Positions 50,955 to 59,736 of a stretch of 64,000 bases of DNA are shown piece by piece. Source of the DNA: Mesobacterium_A hydrothermale (GTDB lineage: Bacteria; Pseudomonadota; Alphaproteobacteria; Rhodobacterales; Rhodobacteraceae). The translations under genes were made by a program, and so were the position numbers. Each line of letters begins with the position of its first letter. The first letter of the stretch is position 1. The notes below the pieces were generated by a model. The model made no database searches, was not told the DNA's origin, and saw nothing but the letters and a program-made list of their open reading frames with translations. The stretch spans positions 1 to 64,000 of the forward strand of contig NZ_JAYLLH010000013.1 of NCBI RefSeq assembly GCF_035818635.1, in the 5' to 3' direction.

Positions 50955-52435
50955 GCGTAAAGGTCCAGGATCTCTTGCACCTTGGCGACCATCTGGTCGC
51001 GCGGCACCTCGTATTGGCTGGGGCGTTCTTTCCACTCTTCCAGCGTTGCGCCCTCGGCAATCTTGGCGCCCAGGATCAGGTCCTTGATCTGCACCACGCC
51101 ACCGGCCTTTTCGTCACCGCCTTCGATGATCGCCACAGGCGATTGCCGTTTGTCGGCATATTTCAGCTGGTTGCCGAAATTCTTCGGATTGCCCAGGTAC
51201 ACCTCGGCCCGGATCCCGGCATTGCGCAGCTCCGCCACCATGGCCTGGTAATCCGCCATGCGGTCGCGATCCATCACGGTCACCACGACCGGGCCCTGCA
51301 CCGCGCCACCAACCCGGCCCTTTTCGCGCAGCGCCGCCAGCAGCCTGTCAACCCCGATGCTGACCCCCGTCGCCGGCACCGCCTGCCCGGTAAAGCGCTT
51401 GACCAGATCGTCATAGCGCCCGCCGCCCGCGACCGAGCCAAACTGACGCTTGCGGCCCTTGTCATCAAGGATTTCAAAGGTCAGCTCGGCCTCGAACACC
51501 GGGCCGGTGTAATACCCCAGGCCACGCACCACCGAGGGGTCGATCACGATGCGGTCCGGGCCATAGCCCCCGGCGGCCAGAAGCTCTGCGATCCGTCCCA
51601 GTTCGTCGACACCGTCCGCCCCGACCGCGCTTGCCCCGATCGCGGCACGCAGGTTGTCCAGCGTCGCGGCGTTGTCTGCACCTTTCGAGGTCAGGAAAGC
51701 GACCACCGGTTCGGCCTGCTCCTCGCTCAGACCCACACCGTCGATATAGGCGCCCGAGGCATCGAGCCGCCCCCTGCCCAACAACTCGCGCACACCGGCT
51801 TCGCCCACCTTGTCGAACTTGTCTATGGTCCGCAGCACCGCGTCCCGCTGAGCGTCGTCGGTCAAGCCCATGCATTCCAGTACGCCGTTCAGAACCTTGC
51901 GGTTGTTGACCCGCACGATATAGTCGCCGCGCGGAATGCCGACCACTTCCAGCGTGTCCGACAGCATCGCGCAGATCTCAGCATCGGCTGCCACGCTGGC
52001 CGCGCCCACGGTATCCGCGTCGCATTGGTAGAACTGCCGGTACCGCCCCGGCCCGGGCTTCTCATTGCGCCAGACCGGCCCCATGGCATAGCGCCGATAG
52101 GGCAGGGGCAGATCATTGCGGTGCTGGGCATAGACCCGCGCCAGCGGCGCTGTCAGGTCATAGCGCAGCGCCAGCCAGTCGCCGTTGCCGTCTTCCTCTG
52201 TTTCCTGCCAGGCAAAGACACCCTCATTCGGGCGGTCGACGTCGGGCAGGAATTTTCCCAGCGCCTCGACCGTCTCCACCGCGCTCGATTCCAGCGCGTC
52301 AAAGCCATATCGATGATAGACCCCGGCAATCTGCGACAGCATATGCGCACGCTCGGTCACCTCGGCACCAAAATAGTCGCGGAACCCCTTGGGAGTCTGA
52401 GCCTTGGGGCGGGGGGCTTTCTTCTGCTTGGCCAT
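50951..52435 (-). CDS. hisS: Histidyl-tRNA synthetase
   Basis: 494 residues of the alphaproteobacterial long HisS. Class II motifs are LALRYDLTAPLARV and YRRYAMGPVWRNEKPGPGRYR (motif 2), with GGRYDDL late in the catalytic part and an anticodon-binding domain at the C-terminus (VAIIEGGDEKAGGVVQIKDL). ATG 52435 (MAKQKKAPRPKAQ) was chosen. It charges tRNA-His and leads a hisS-hisZ-hisG operon. Confidence 0.93.
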   Translation of the reverse strand: MAKQKKAPRPKAQTPKGFRDYFGAEVTERAHMLSQIAGVYHRYGFDALESSAVETVEALGKFLPDVDRPNEGVFAWQETEEDGNGDWLALRYDLTAPLARVYAQHRNDLPLPYRRYAMGPVWRNEKPGPGRYRQFYQCDADTVGAASVAADAEICAMLSDTLEVVGIPRGDYIVRVNNRKVLNGVLECMGLTDDAQRDAVLRTIDKFDKVGEAGVRELLGRGRLDASGAYIDGVGLSEEQAEPVVAFLTSKGADNAATLDNLRAAIGASAVGADGVDELGRIAELLAAGGYGPDRIVIDPSVVRGLGYYTGPVFEAELTFEILDDKGRKRQFGSVAGGGRYDDLVKRFTGQAVPATGVSIGVDRLLAALREKGRVGGAVQGPVVVTVMDRDRMADYQAMVAELRNAGIRAEVYLGNPKNFGNQLKYADKRQSPVAIIEGGDEKAGGVVQIKDLILGAKIAEGATLEEWKERPSQYEVPRDQMVAKVQEILDLYA

Positions 52436-52510
52436 GGGACCTGTCCGTTGCCGTAAGGATTGCGCGCACCCCTTATCGTTCAATGCCCTTCAGGGCAAGG
52501 CGACCCCCGG

Positions 52511-52607
52511 TCCTTCTTCTGGCCAAAAAATATCCCGGGGGTGAATTGGCCAGAGGCCAAGAGGGGGCAGCGCCCCCTTTCCCCGCCGGTTTGCCCTGCA
52601 AACCGGC
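52511..52607 (-). repeat. Dispersed intergenic repeat, copy E
   Basis: Read on the minus strand, GGCCAATTCACCCCCGGG is followed by ATATTTTTTGGCCAGAAGA and AGGA. It shares the GCAAATTCACCCCCG segment with copy C and the GGCCAGAAGAAGG tail with copy F in xdhB. A GGGGGC/GCCCCC hairpin (52562-52578) and a perfect 10-bp stem GCCGGTTTGC (52585-52607) lie beside it. It lies between hisS and slyX. Confidence 0.78.
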
Positions 52608-52701
52608 ACGACCTGTGCAGCGCCCCGGGCGCTGCCCCGCGCAGAGGCTTGCCATCCCACACCGTCACGTCCTATCTGTGCCGCAGCCAGGGGAGCTTGC
52701 C

Positions 52702-52908
52702 ATGACCGACCGAACCGATCTGCTGGAAGAACGCATCGCCCACCTGTTGCGCGTCGTGGATGACCTGTCCGACACCGTCGCCCGGCAAGACGGCGAAATC
52801 GCCTTGCTGACACGGCGGGTGGCGATGCTGATGGAACGTGAAGCGACGCGAGAGGCCGAAGGCACCGGTGGTGTCGTGCTGGGCGATGAACGCCCGCCGC
52901 ATTACTGA
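52702..52908 (+). CDS. slyX: SlyX family protein
   Basis: 68 residues, almost all one coiled coil (LEERIAHLLRVVDDLSDTVA) with a C-terminal PPHY, the SlyX signature. Function of SlyX is unknown. AGGGGAGCTTGCC precedes the ATG. Its stop abuts the stop of the convergent lipoprotein gene with no bases between them. Confidence 0.75.
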   Translation: MTDRTDLLEERIAHLLRVVDDLSDTVARQDGEIALLTRRVAMLMEREATREAEGTGGVVLGDERPPHY

Positions 52909-53928
52909 TCAGCCGTTCACATCCATCGCCACGACACGCCCGTCGTGCAGCAGAATGTTCTTCCACACAGCGCTGCCTTCAAAGCTTTGATAGACCGACA
53001 CGAACACGCCGGTGCGTGAAAAGGCGCTGATCTTGCTGCCACAGGGTTTGCCGCGCGCGCTCCCGCACTCCCGCCGTTTCAGCTTTTCATAGGCATTCTC
53101 GGTTTCGGAATAGGGCAGACCCTGTTCCGGCAGGCCATAGCGCAGCTGTTCGTGCATCTCGAAATCGCCGAACATCGTCAGGGCAGAGGTCACCTGCCGC
53201 GCGCAGCCATCGCCGAACCCGGTCAGGTACATGGCCCGCGGTGCGGTCGAGCCCGGCGCGCTGTTGAGGATTTCGTATTTCTTTGCGCCCTTCTCGGGCC
53301 AGCGCGCGATGGCCTTGCCCAGCTTGCCCTTGGGCACGTTGCAGACCCGCGCGATCTGACCGAACGGCAGGCTGGTTCCAAATGCCACTTCCTGGAAATC
53401 CACGTCGCCGGGCCTGGGGCCGGTGGCCGAGGCGGCGTTGCCAAACAGGCCCCGGCGCGCGGTCGCAGGCTCTGCCGGGGCAGGGCCGGTTTCCGGCAGC
53501 AGCGCGGCGATTTCCACCGGCGCCGCCTCGGCCACCTGATCGGCCTGCTTGGCCTCTTCGGCCTTGCTCTTCAGGAAACCAAGAAGGCCGCGTCGTTCCG
53601 GGGCTGGCGCATCGGTTTGCACCGGCAGGCTGGCTACTTCAAGCTCTGCCTCCGGCGCTGCGACCGGGGCGGGTGCATCGCTGCTGTCAGCGGTTTCTGC
53701 AGCCGGGGCCGTGGCCTCCTTGCGCCCGAACAGCCCCCCCAGGAATCCGCGTTTCGCAGACGTCGGCTCTGTCGCGTCGGGGCTAGGGATCGCGGATGTA
53801 TCGACAGCCTCGGCCCGGGGCGCATCGGTGGCGACATCGACATCGGACAGCTTGTCCACATCCCCAAGGGGATCGCTGCAAGCCGCCAGAACGGACAGCA
53901 TCGCACAGGATAGAGCGATTCTTTTCAA
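52909..53928 (-). CDS. Lipoprotein with three degenerate Arg-Gly-Leu/Phe repeats
   Basis: 339 residues. Lipobox LAAC predicts lipidation of C17 after a short signal sequence. TTG 53928 is chosen because GGGGGAAG sits just upstream and no ATG gives a sensible start. The N-terminal half is Ala/Pro/Asp-rich and disordered-looking with three similar motifs: KRGFLGGLFGR (59-69), RRGLLGFLK (112-120) and RRGLFG (158-163). The C-terminal half (about 175-339) is a globular domain with cysteines, opening DFQEVAFGTSLPFGQIARVC. No function is recognised. Confidence 0.72.
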   Translation of the reverse strand: MKRIALSCAMLSVLAACSDPLGDVDKLSDVDVATDAPRAEAVDTSAIPSPDATEPTSAKRGFLGGLFGRKEATAPAAETADSSDAPAPVAAPEAELEVASLPVQTDAPAPERRGLLGFLKSKAEEAKQADQVAEAAPVEIAALLPETGPAPAEPATARRGLFGNAASATGPRPGDVDFQEVAFGTSLPFGQIARVCNVPKGKLGKAIARWPEKGAKKYEILNSAPGSTAPRAMYLTGFGDGCARQVTSALTMFGDFEMHEQLRYGLPEQGLPYSETENAYEKLKRRECGSARGKPCGSKISAFSRTGVFVSVYQSFEGSAVWKNILLHDGRVVAMDVNG

Positions 53929-54006
53929 AGGCTTCCCCCGGGTATTCGAGGCGAGACCATAGACCACGCAGGGCCAATCGGTCCAGCGGGGGTGGCGGCG
54001 GGCCGC

Positions 54007-57000
54007 TCAGACCTCTTCCACGGCCAGGATTCCGGGCAGGGATTTCAGCGCCCCCTTGATTTCGGGCGTGACCGGGAACTGCTGTTTCAGGTCCATCGTC
54101 ACTTCACCTGGCAGGCCCGCGTGGCTGAGGCACAGCTCGATCGGGCCGCGCGGCGCCTTGGGCAGTTGGTCCGCGGCGCGCTTCAGCACCGAAGCGATGC
54201 CGGTCAGCGCACCTTCCTCGTCCAGGAAGATGCGCAGCCCGGTCCCGACCGCGCCGGCCATCTGCGCCTCCAACGGCGCGACGGACCGGCCGACCGGATC
54301 GAACTGGCCTTCGTTGAACCGGGCTTCCAAGGACATGATCACCTTGGAGTCCTGTTCGAACACCCGGCGGCAGGTTTCGAAATCGTCGGCGAACAGCGCA
54401 ATCCCCGCCACCTGCCCTGTGGGGTCGGAAATCGACATGCGGAAGAACCGCGTGCCCCGGCCCGACTTGCGTTCCTGTAGCCCCGACACCATCACCCCGA
54501 CCCGGCCCACCGCGCCGCCATCGCGTTCTGCCTTTTCCTGCAATTCCGCCAGAGTCATGCATTTCTGCCGCTTCAGCGCGCCAAGATAGTCGTCCAGCGG
54601 GTGCCCGGACAGGTAGAACCCGATCGCCTTGTGTTCCTCTGCCAGCCGTTCGGCGGGCAGCCAGTCGTTGACAGGGGCCAGGCGCGGCTCGGGCAAGTCC
54701 TCGCCCGCCTCGCCAAACAGCGATACCTGGTTCGATGCTTTCTGTTCGTGCACAGCCGCGGAATACGCGACCAGCGCATCCAGGCTGTCAAACACCCGCC
54801 GCCGGTTGCGGTCCAGCACGTCAAAGCCGCCCGCGCGGGCCAGCATTTCCAGCGGCCGCTTGCCCACCCGTTTCAGATCGACCCGGCGGGCAAAGTCGAA
54901 CAGGGTCACAAAGGGTTTGTCGCCGCGCCCCTCGACCACCAGTTTCATCGCCTCGACGCCCACGTTCTTCAGCGCGCCAAGGGCATAGATCAGCTTGCCC
55001 TCGACGACGTCGAACGTGGGCAGCGACCGGTTCACGCAGGGCGGGACATAGTCCAGCGACAGGCCCTTTTTGACCTCTTCGAAATAGATCGCCAGCTTGT
55101 CGGTCAGGTGAATATCGCAGTTCATCACCCCGGCCATGAACTCCACCGGGTGGTTCGCCTTCAGCCATGCGGTCTGGTAGCTGACCACCGCATAGGCCGC
55201 CGCGTGCGACTTGTTGAAACCGTAGTTGGCGAACTTTTCCAGTAGGTCGAAGACCTCGGTCGCTTTCTTCTTGTCGACCCCGTTTTCCGCCGCGCCCTTT
55301 TCGAACTTCGGGCGTTCGGCGTCCATCGCCTCTTTGATCTTTTTCCCCATCGCGCGGCGCAACAGGTCTGCACCGCCAAGGCTGTAGCCCGCCATGACCT
55401 GCGCGATCTGCATCACCTGTTCCTGGTAAACGATGATGCCTTGCGTTTCTTCCAGGATGTGGTCGATCAGCGGGTGGACCGAAGCGATTTCCTTCAGCCC
55501 GTTCTTGACCTCGCAATAGGTCGGGATGTTTTCCATCGGGCCGGGACGATACAGCGCCACCAGCGCCACGATGTCCTCGATGCAGGTGGGTTTCATGCGC
55601 CGCAGCGCATCCATCATACCCGAGCTTTCCACCTGGAACACCGCCACCGTCTTGGCCGCAGCATAAAGCTTGTAGCTCGCCTCGTCATCCAGCGGGATCG
55701 CGTTGATCTGGTTTTCCGCGCCTTCCGCGGGTTCATAGAGTTGCGTGCCGTCGGCGGCGACGTGCAGCGGTCGGCCCGATTTGAAAATCAGGTCCATCGC
55801 ATTCTGGATCACCGTCAGTGTTTTCAGGCCCAGGAAGTCGAACTTCACCAGCCCGGCCTGTTCCACCCATTTCATGTTGAACTGGGTGGCGGGCATGTCC
55901 GACCGCGGGTCGCGGTACAGCGGCACCAGCTCGTCCGTGGGCCGGTCTGCGATCACGACACCTGCCGCGTGGGTCGAGGCATTGCGCAGCAGCCCCTCGA
56001 CCTGCATCCCGTATTTCAGCAGCCGGTCGACGACTTCCTCGGCGCGGGCCTCTTCCTTCAGGCGCGGTTCGTCCTGCAATGCCTTTTCGATCGAGACGGG
56101 CTTGACCCCTTCCACCGGGATCATCTTGGACAGGCGGTCGACCTGGCCATAGGGCATCTGCAACACCCGCCCGATATCGCGCACCGCCGCCTTGGACAGC
56201 AGCGCACCAAAGGTGATGATCTGCGCCACCCGGTCGTGGCCGTATTTTTCCTGCACGTACTGGATCACCTCTTCGCGGCGATCCATGCAAAAGTCGATGT
56301 CGAAGTCCGGCATCGACACACGTTCGGGGTTCAGGAACCGTTCGAACAGCAGGCTGTAGCGCAGCGGGTCAAGGTCAGTGATTGTCAGCGCATAGGCCAC
56401 CAGCGAACCGGCGCCCGATCCTCGGCCCGGACCGACGGGAATGTCGTGATCCTTGGCCCATTTGATGAAATCCGCAACGATCAGGAAGTAACCGGGGAAC
56501 CCCATCCCCTCGATGATGTCCAGCTCGAAATCCAGCCGCTTCTGGTACTCTTCGACCGAAGTCGCATGCGGAATCACCGCCAGTCGGGCTTGCAGACCTT
56601 CATTGGCCTGACGCCGCAATTCCTCGACCTCGTCATCGGCGAATTTCGGCAGGATCGGTGGCCGCTTGTAGGCCATGAAGGCGCAGCGCCGGGCGATCTC
56701 GACCGTGTTTTCAATCGCCTCCGGCAGGTCGGCGAACAGCGTGACCATTTCCTGCTGTGACTTGAAATAATGCTGGTTGGTCAGCCGCCGGCGCGGGTTC
56801 TGCTGATCGACATAGGCCCCTTCCGCAATGCAGATCAGCGCGTCATGAGCCTCGTACATGTCCGATTTCGGGAAATAGACATCGTTGGTCGCCACCAGCG
56901 GCAGCCCCATTTCATAGGCCATCTCAACAAAGCCGCGTTCGGTCTGTTTCTCGGCTTCGGGTTGGCCGTTCTCGCCCGGGTGGCGCTGCAATTCGACATA

Positions 57001-57510
57001 CAGCCTGTCGCCGTAGATGTCGCAAAGCTGTGTCATCAGCGCCTGCGCCGCGCCGCGCTGGCCCTGCTGCAACCAGTGTCCCACCGGCCCCTCTGGCCCG
57101 CCGGTCAGACAGATCAGTCCTTCGCCGTGCTGCGCCAGGTCTTCCAGCGTGACGTGCGGCAATTGCCCGTCGGTCCGCAGGTAAAGGCAGCTGTTCAGCT
57201 TCATCAGGTTTTCATACCCGCGCTCGTTCTGCGCCAGCAGGACCAGCCCGGCGGGATCGCGGGGGCGTTCGCCGGGGGCGGGGGTGGCGTATTGCAGGCT
57301 GACCTGGCAACCGATGATCGGCTGGATCCCGGCGCCGCTGGCAGTGACGGAAAATTCAAGCGCCGCGAACAGGTTGTTGGTGTCGGTCACCGCGACCGCG
57401 GGCATGTCCATCGCCGCACACATGCCGGGCAGCTTTTTCAGCCGCACAGCCCCTTCCAGCAAGGAATATTCGGTGTGAACGCGAAGGTGTATGAATCGGG
57501 GATCTGCCAT
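54007..57510 (-). CDS. dnaE: DNA polymerase III alpha subunit
   Basis: 1167 residues, the normal length of a DnaE1. N-terminal PHP domain (HLRVHTEYSLLEG with its metal-type His), then the palm with catalytic aspartates in MPDFDIDFCMDRR, a middle fingers region (MRKKIKEAMD-type YSLGGADLLRRAMGKK), and a C-terminal OB fold and tau-binding tail. ATG 57510 gives MADPRFIHLRVHT. This is the replicative polymerase catalytic subunit. It is transcribed alone and divergently from the ArsR-type gene. Confidence 0.93.
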   Translation of the reverse strand: MADPRFIHLRVHTEYSLLEGAVRLKKLPGMCAAMDMPAVAVTDTNNLFAALEFSVTASGAGIQPIIGCQVSLQYATPAPGERPRDPAGLVLLAQNERGYENLMKLNSCLYLRTDGQLPHVTLEDLAQHGEGLICLTGGPEGPVGHWLQQGQRGAAQALMTQLCDIYGDRLYVELQRHPGENGQPEAEKQTERGFVEMAYEMGLPLVATNDVYFPKSDMYEAHDALICIAEGAYVDQQNPRRRLTNQHYFKSQQEMVTLFADLPEAIENTVEIARRCAFMAYKRPPILPKFADDEVEELRRQANEGLQARLAVIPHATSVEEYQKRLDFELDIIEGMGFPGYFLIVADFIKWAKDHDIPVGPGRGSGAGSLVAYALTITDLDPLRYSLLFERFLNPERVSMPDFDIDFCMDRREEVIQYVQEKYGHDRVAQIITFGALLSKAAVRDIGRVLQMPYGQVDRLSKMIPVEGVKPVSIEKALQDEPRLKEEARAEEVVDRLLKYGMQVEGLLRNASTHAAGVVIADRPTDELVPLYRDPRSDMPATQFNMKWVEQAGLVKFDFLGLKTLTVIQNAMDLIFKSGRPLHVAADGTQLYEPAEGAENQINAIPLDDEASYKLYAAAKTVAVFQVESSGMMDALRRMKPTCIEDIVALVALYRPGPMENIPTYCEVKNGLKEIASVHPLIDHILEETQGIIVYQEQVMQIAQVMAGYSLGGADLLRRAMGKKIKEAMDAERPKFEKGAAENGVDKKKATEVFDLLEKFANYGFNKSHAAAYAVVSYQTAWLKANHPVEFMAGVMNCDIHLTDKLAIYFEEVKKGLSLDYVPPCVNRSLPTFDVVEGKLIYALGALKNVGVEAMKLVVEGRGDKPFVTLFDFARRVDLKRVGKRPLEMLARAGGFDVLDRNRRRVFDSLDALVAYSAAVHEQKASNQVSLFGEAGEDLPEPRLAPVNDWLPAERLAEEHKAIGFYLSGHPLDDYLGALKRQKCMTLAELQEKAERDGGAVGRVGVMVSGLQERKSGRGTRFFRMSISDPTGQVAGIALFADDFETCRRVFEQDSKVIMSLEARFNEGQFDPVGRSVAPLEAQMAGAVGTGLRIFLDEEGALTGIASVLKRAADQLPKAPRGPIELCLSHAGLPGEVTMDLKQQFPVTPEIKGALKSLPGILAVEEV

Positions 57511-57611
57511 GCCGCCACGATATGTTGCGGTTAAGGTCAGGGAAAGCCCCAACCCACACGCGTGTCCCGTCCTCACCCCCAGGGTCGGGGGTGCGTTCAG
57601 AAAGGGCGGGA

Positions 57612-57637
57612 AAAACTTAGCGCAAAGGCTAAGTTTT
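57612..57637. promoter_or_regulatory. Inverted repeat upstream of the ArsR-type gene
   Basis: AAAACTTAGC and its exact complement flank GCAAAG. The dyad ends 26 bases before ATG 57664, in the right place for an autoregulatory operator of the ArsR-type protein. A terminator role is less likely, since it is more than 100 bases upstream of dnaE and points into an unrelated gene. Confidence 0.6.
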
Positions 57638-57663
57638 GTTTGCCGACTCACTACGGTGCTCAC

Positions 57664-58023
57664 ATGCTTGGCCACATGACCAGCCACCTGACCGCAGTGT
57701 TCGCCGCCCTGGCCGATCCGACACGCCGTGCGGTGATCGAACGGTTGACCCGGGGCGCCGCGCCCGTCACCGAATTGTACGCGCCGCATGACATGGCGCT
57801 GCCCACCTTCCTGCGCCACCTCAAGGTGCTGGAGGACAGCGGCCTTGTCCGCAGCGAGAAAACCGGCCGCGTCCGCACCGTGCGTATCGAAGCCCGGGCG
57901 CTGGCCGAGGTCGAAACGTGGCTGCGCCGTCAAAGACGCCCCCGGGGCGCGCCGACGGACCGGCTCGAATCCCTGGCCCTGCGGCTGGAGGCGGATTTCA
58001 GCGACCGAAAGGACACTGCATGA
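57664..58023 (+). CDS. ArsR-family regulator paired with an SRPBCC protein
   Basis: 119 residues (115 from ATG 57676). Winged helix: FAALADPTRRAVIERLTRG and MALPTFLRHLKVLEDSGLV. No metal-sensing cysteines. This subgroup is normally co-transcribed with an AHSA1/SRPBCC protein, and indeed its stop overlaps the next start (ATGA). Likely a non-metal repressor. Binding to the inverted repeat at 57612 is inferred. Confidence 0.8.
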   Translation: MLGHMTSHLTAVFAALADPTRRAVIERLTRGAAPVTELYAPHDMALPTFLRHLKVLEDSGLVRSEKTGRVRTVRIEARALAEVETWLRRQRRPRGAPTDRLESLALRLEADFSDRKDTA

Positions 58024-58187
58024 CCGACCACGATCGCGCGCTCGTCCTCGAACGCAGGTGGCATGCGCCCCGCGCGGTGGCGATGCACAACCAGGCCGAG
58101 GCGAAGAAACACCACGCCGCCATGGGCTTCCGCGATGGCTGGGGCGCGGCCGCAACACAGCCGGAAGCCTTGGCGAAAACGCTCTGA
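58020..58187 (+). pseudogene. Internally deleted SRPBCC (AHSA1-like) protein
   Basis: 55 residues. The start MTDHDRALVLERRWHAPRAV matches the first strand of AHSA1-type proteins. The next residues AEAKKHHAAMGFRDGWGAAA match the very end of the family, including the terminal helix. The central 90-100 residues, which make most of the beta sheet and cavity, are missing in frame. The junction is about 58075-58095. The result cannot form the normal fold, so this is best called a remnant. The expected partner of the ArsR gene is therefore lost. Confidence 0.7.
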
Positions 58188-58356
58188 TCTGCCCAAAATC
58201 CCGGCGATTGATGGATTGCCGGGCAAATTTTCCTTGCCAAATTGCAGAATCGCCGCCTAGCCTGACCTCTGCACAGGGATAAACCCGCGCGCTTTCTACG
58301 CCGCATCGAGGGCGCGCAGCAAAAGGGTCACTTAGGTAAGGCGGCGGGTTTTCAGC

Positions 58357-59736
58357 ATGGATATCACCTTTCTTCTGAACGGAGAGAGCGTGGAACTGCG
58401 TGATGTGTCTGCGACGCGCACGCTGCTCGACTGGTTGCGCGAGGATCGCGCGCTCACCGGCACCAAGGAGGGTTGCAACGAAGGCGACTGTGGGGCCTGC
58501 ACCGTGATGGTGACAGATGCCGACGGATCGAAGGCGCTCAATGCCTGCATCCTTTTCCTGCCGCAACTGCATGGCAAATCTGTACGCACGGTCGAAGGCA
58601 TCGCCGCCCCCGATGGCGCGCTGCACCCGGTGCAGCAGGCCATGATCGACCTGCACGGCAGCCAGTGCGGCTTTTGTACGCCGGGGTTCATCATGTCGAT
58701 GGCGGTGGCGCACAAGAACGGCGACCGCGACCACGACACCGCGCTTGCGGGAAACCTGTGTCGTTGCACCGGCTACGCCCCCATCGTGCGCGCTGCAGAG
58801 GCCGCCGCCAACCAACCGGTTCCCGCCTGGATGCAGGACGATGCCGTGGCAACGAACGCGGCGCCCGCGGGCGATACCACCGGCGTCGCTGCGCCGGAAA
58901 CCGTGGCAGAGCTTGCAGCGCTTTACGCCGCCAACCCCGATGCGACGCTGGTTGCCGGGGCCACCGACGTGGGCCTGTGGGTGACCAAGCAGATGCGCGA
59001 TCTGGGCCAGGTGATCTTCCTCAACCGCTGCCGCGACCTGCAACAGATCGACGAAAGCGACGATGCCCTCCGCTTTGGTGCCGGTGTCACGATGGACCGG
59101 GTGCTTGCAGCGCTGGCGCCGCTTTATCCGTCCTACGCCGAAATGGTCCGCCGCTTTGCCTCTGCCCAGGTGCGGGCGGCGGCGACGATTGGCGGCAATA
59201 TCGCCAACGGTTCGCCAATCGGGGACAACCCGCCGCCGCTGATCGCGCTGGGGGCCACGCTGCACCTGCGCTGCGGCGACACCACTCGTGACCTGCCGAT
59301 CGAGGACTTCTTCCTCGACTATGGCAAGCAGGACCGCGCAAAGGGTGAATTTGTCGAGGCAATCAGCGTGCCCAAAACGCCCGACCGGCTGCGGGTCTAC
59401 AAACTGTCGAAACGGTTCGATCAGGACATTTCCGCCGTCTGCGGCGCGTTCAACATCACCGTGGAGGATGGCACCGTCAGTGCCGCGCGCATCGCCTTTG
59501 GCGGCATGGCCGGCATTCCGAAACGGGCCAGTCACGTGGAGGCCGCGATCATCGGCAAGCCCTGGACCGAGGCGACGCTTGCCGCCGCCGCGGATGCCTG
59601 GGCCATGGATTTCACCCCGCTGTCCGACATGCGCGCCAGCGCGGAGTATCGTCTGACCACGGCGCGCAACATGCTGCGCCGGTACTGGCTGGAAGATCAG
59701 GGGCAGATCGTCGACGTAAAGGCGGTGCCGGCATGA
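58357..59736 (+). CDS. xdhA: Xanthine dehydrogenase small subunit
   Basis: 459 residues carrying the two 2Fe-2S clusters and the FAD domain. Plant-type cluster cysteines are C40, C45 and C48 (GCNEGDCGACTV), the second set is CGFCTPGF and CRCTGYAP, and the FAD-binding region is ATIGGNIANGSPIGDNPP. XdhA and XdhB oxidise hypoxanthine and xanthine to urate with NAD+. It overlaps xdhB by 4 bases. Confidence 0.93.
   Translation: MDITFLLNGESVELRDVSATRTLLDWLREDRALTGTKEGCNEGDCGACTVMVTDADGSKALNACILFLPQLHGKSVRTVEGIAAPDGALHPVQQAMIDLHGSQCGFCTPGFIMSMAVAHKNGDRDHDTALAGNLCRCTGYAPIVRAAEAAANQPVPAWMQDDAVATNAAPAGDTTGVAAPETVAELAALYAANPDATLVAGATDVGLWVTKQMRDLGQVIFLNRCRDLQQIDESDDALRFGAGVTMDRVLAALAPLYPSYAEMVRRFASAQVRAAATIGGNIANGSPIGDNPPPLIALGATLHLRCGDTTRDLPIEDFFLDYGKQDRAKGEFVEAISVPKTPDRLRVYKLSKRFDQDISAVCGAFNITVEDGTVSAARIAFGGMAGIPKRASHVEAAIIGKPWTEATLAAAADAWAMDFTPLSDMRASAEYRLTTARNMLRRYWLEDQGQIVDVKAVPA

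Noticed and set aside
57612..57637. The inverted repeat upstream of the ArsR-type gene as a terminator
   Set aside because: No gene ends just before it on either strand, so an operator role is more likely.
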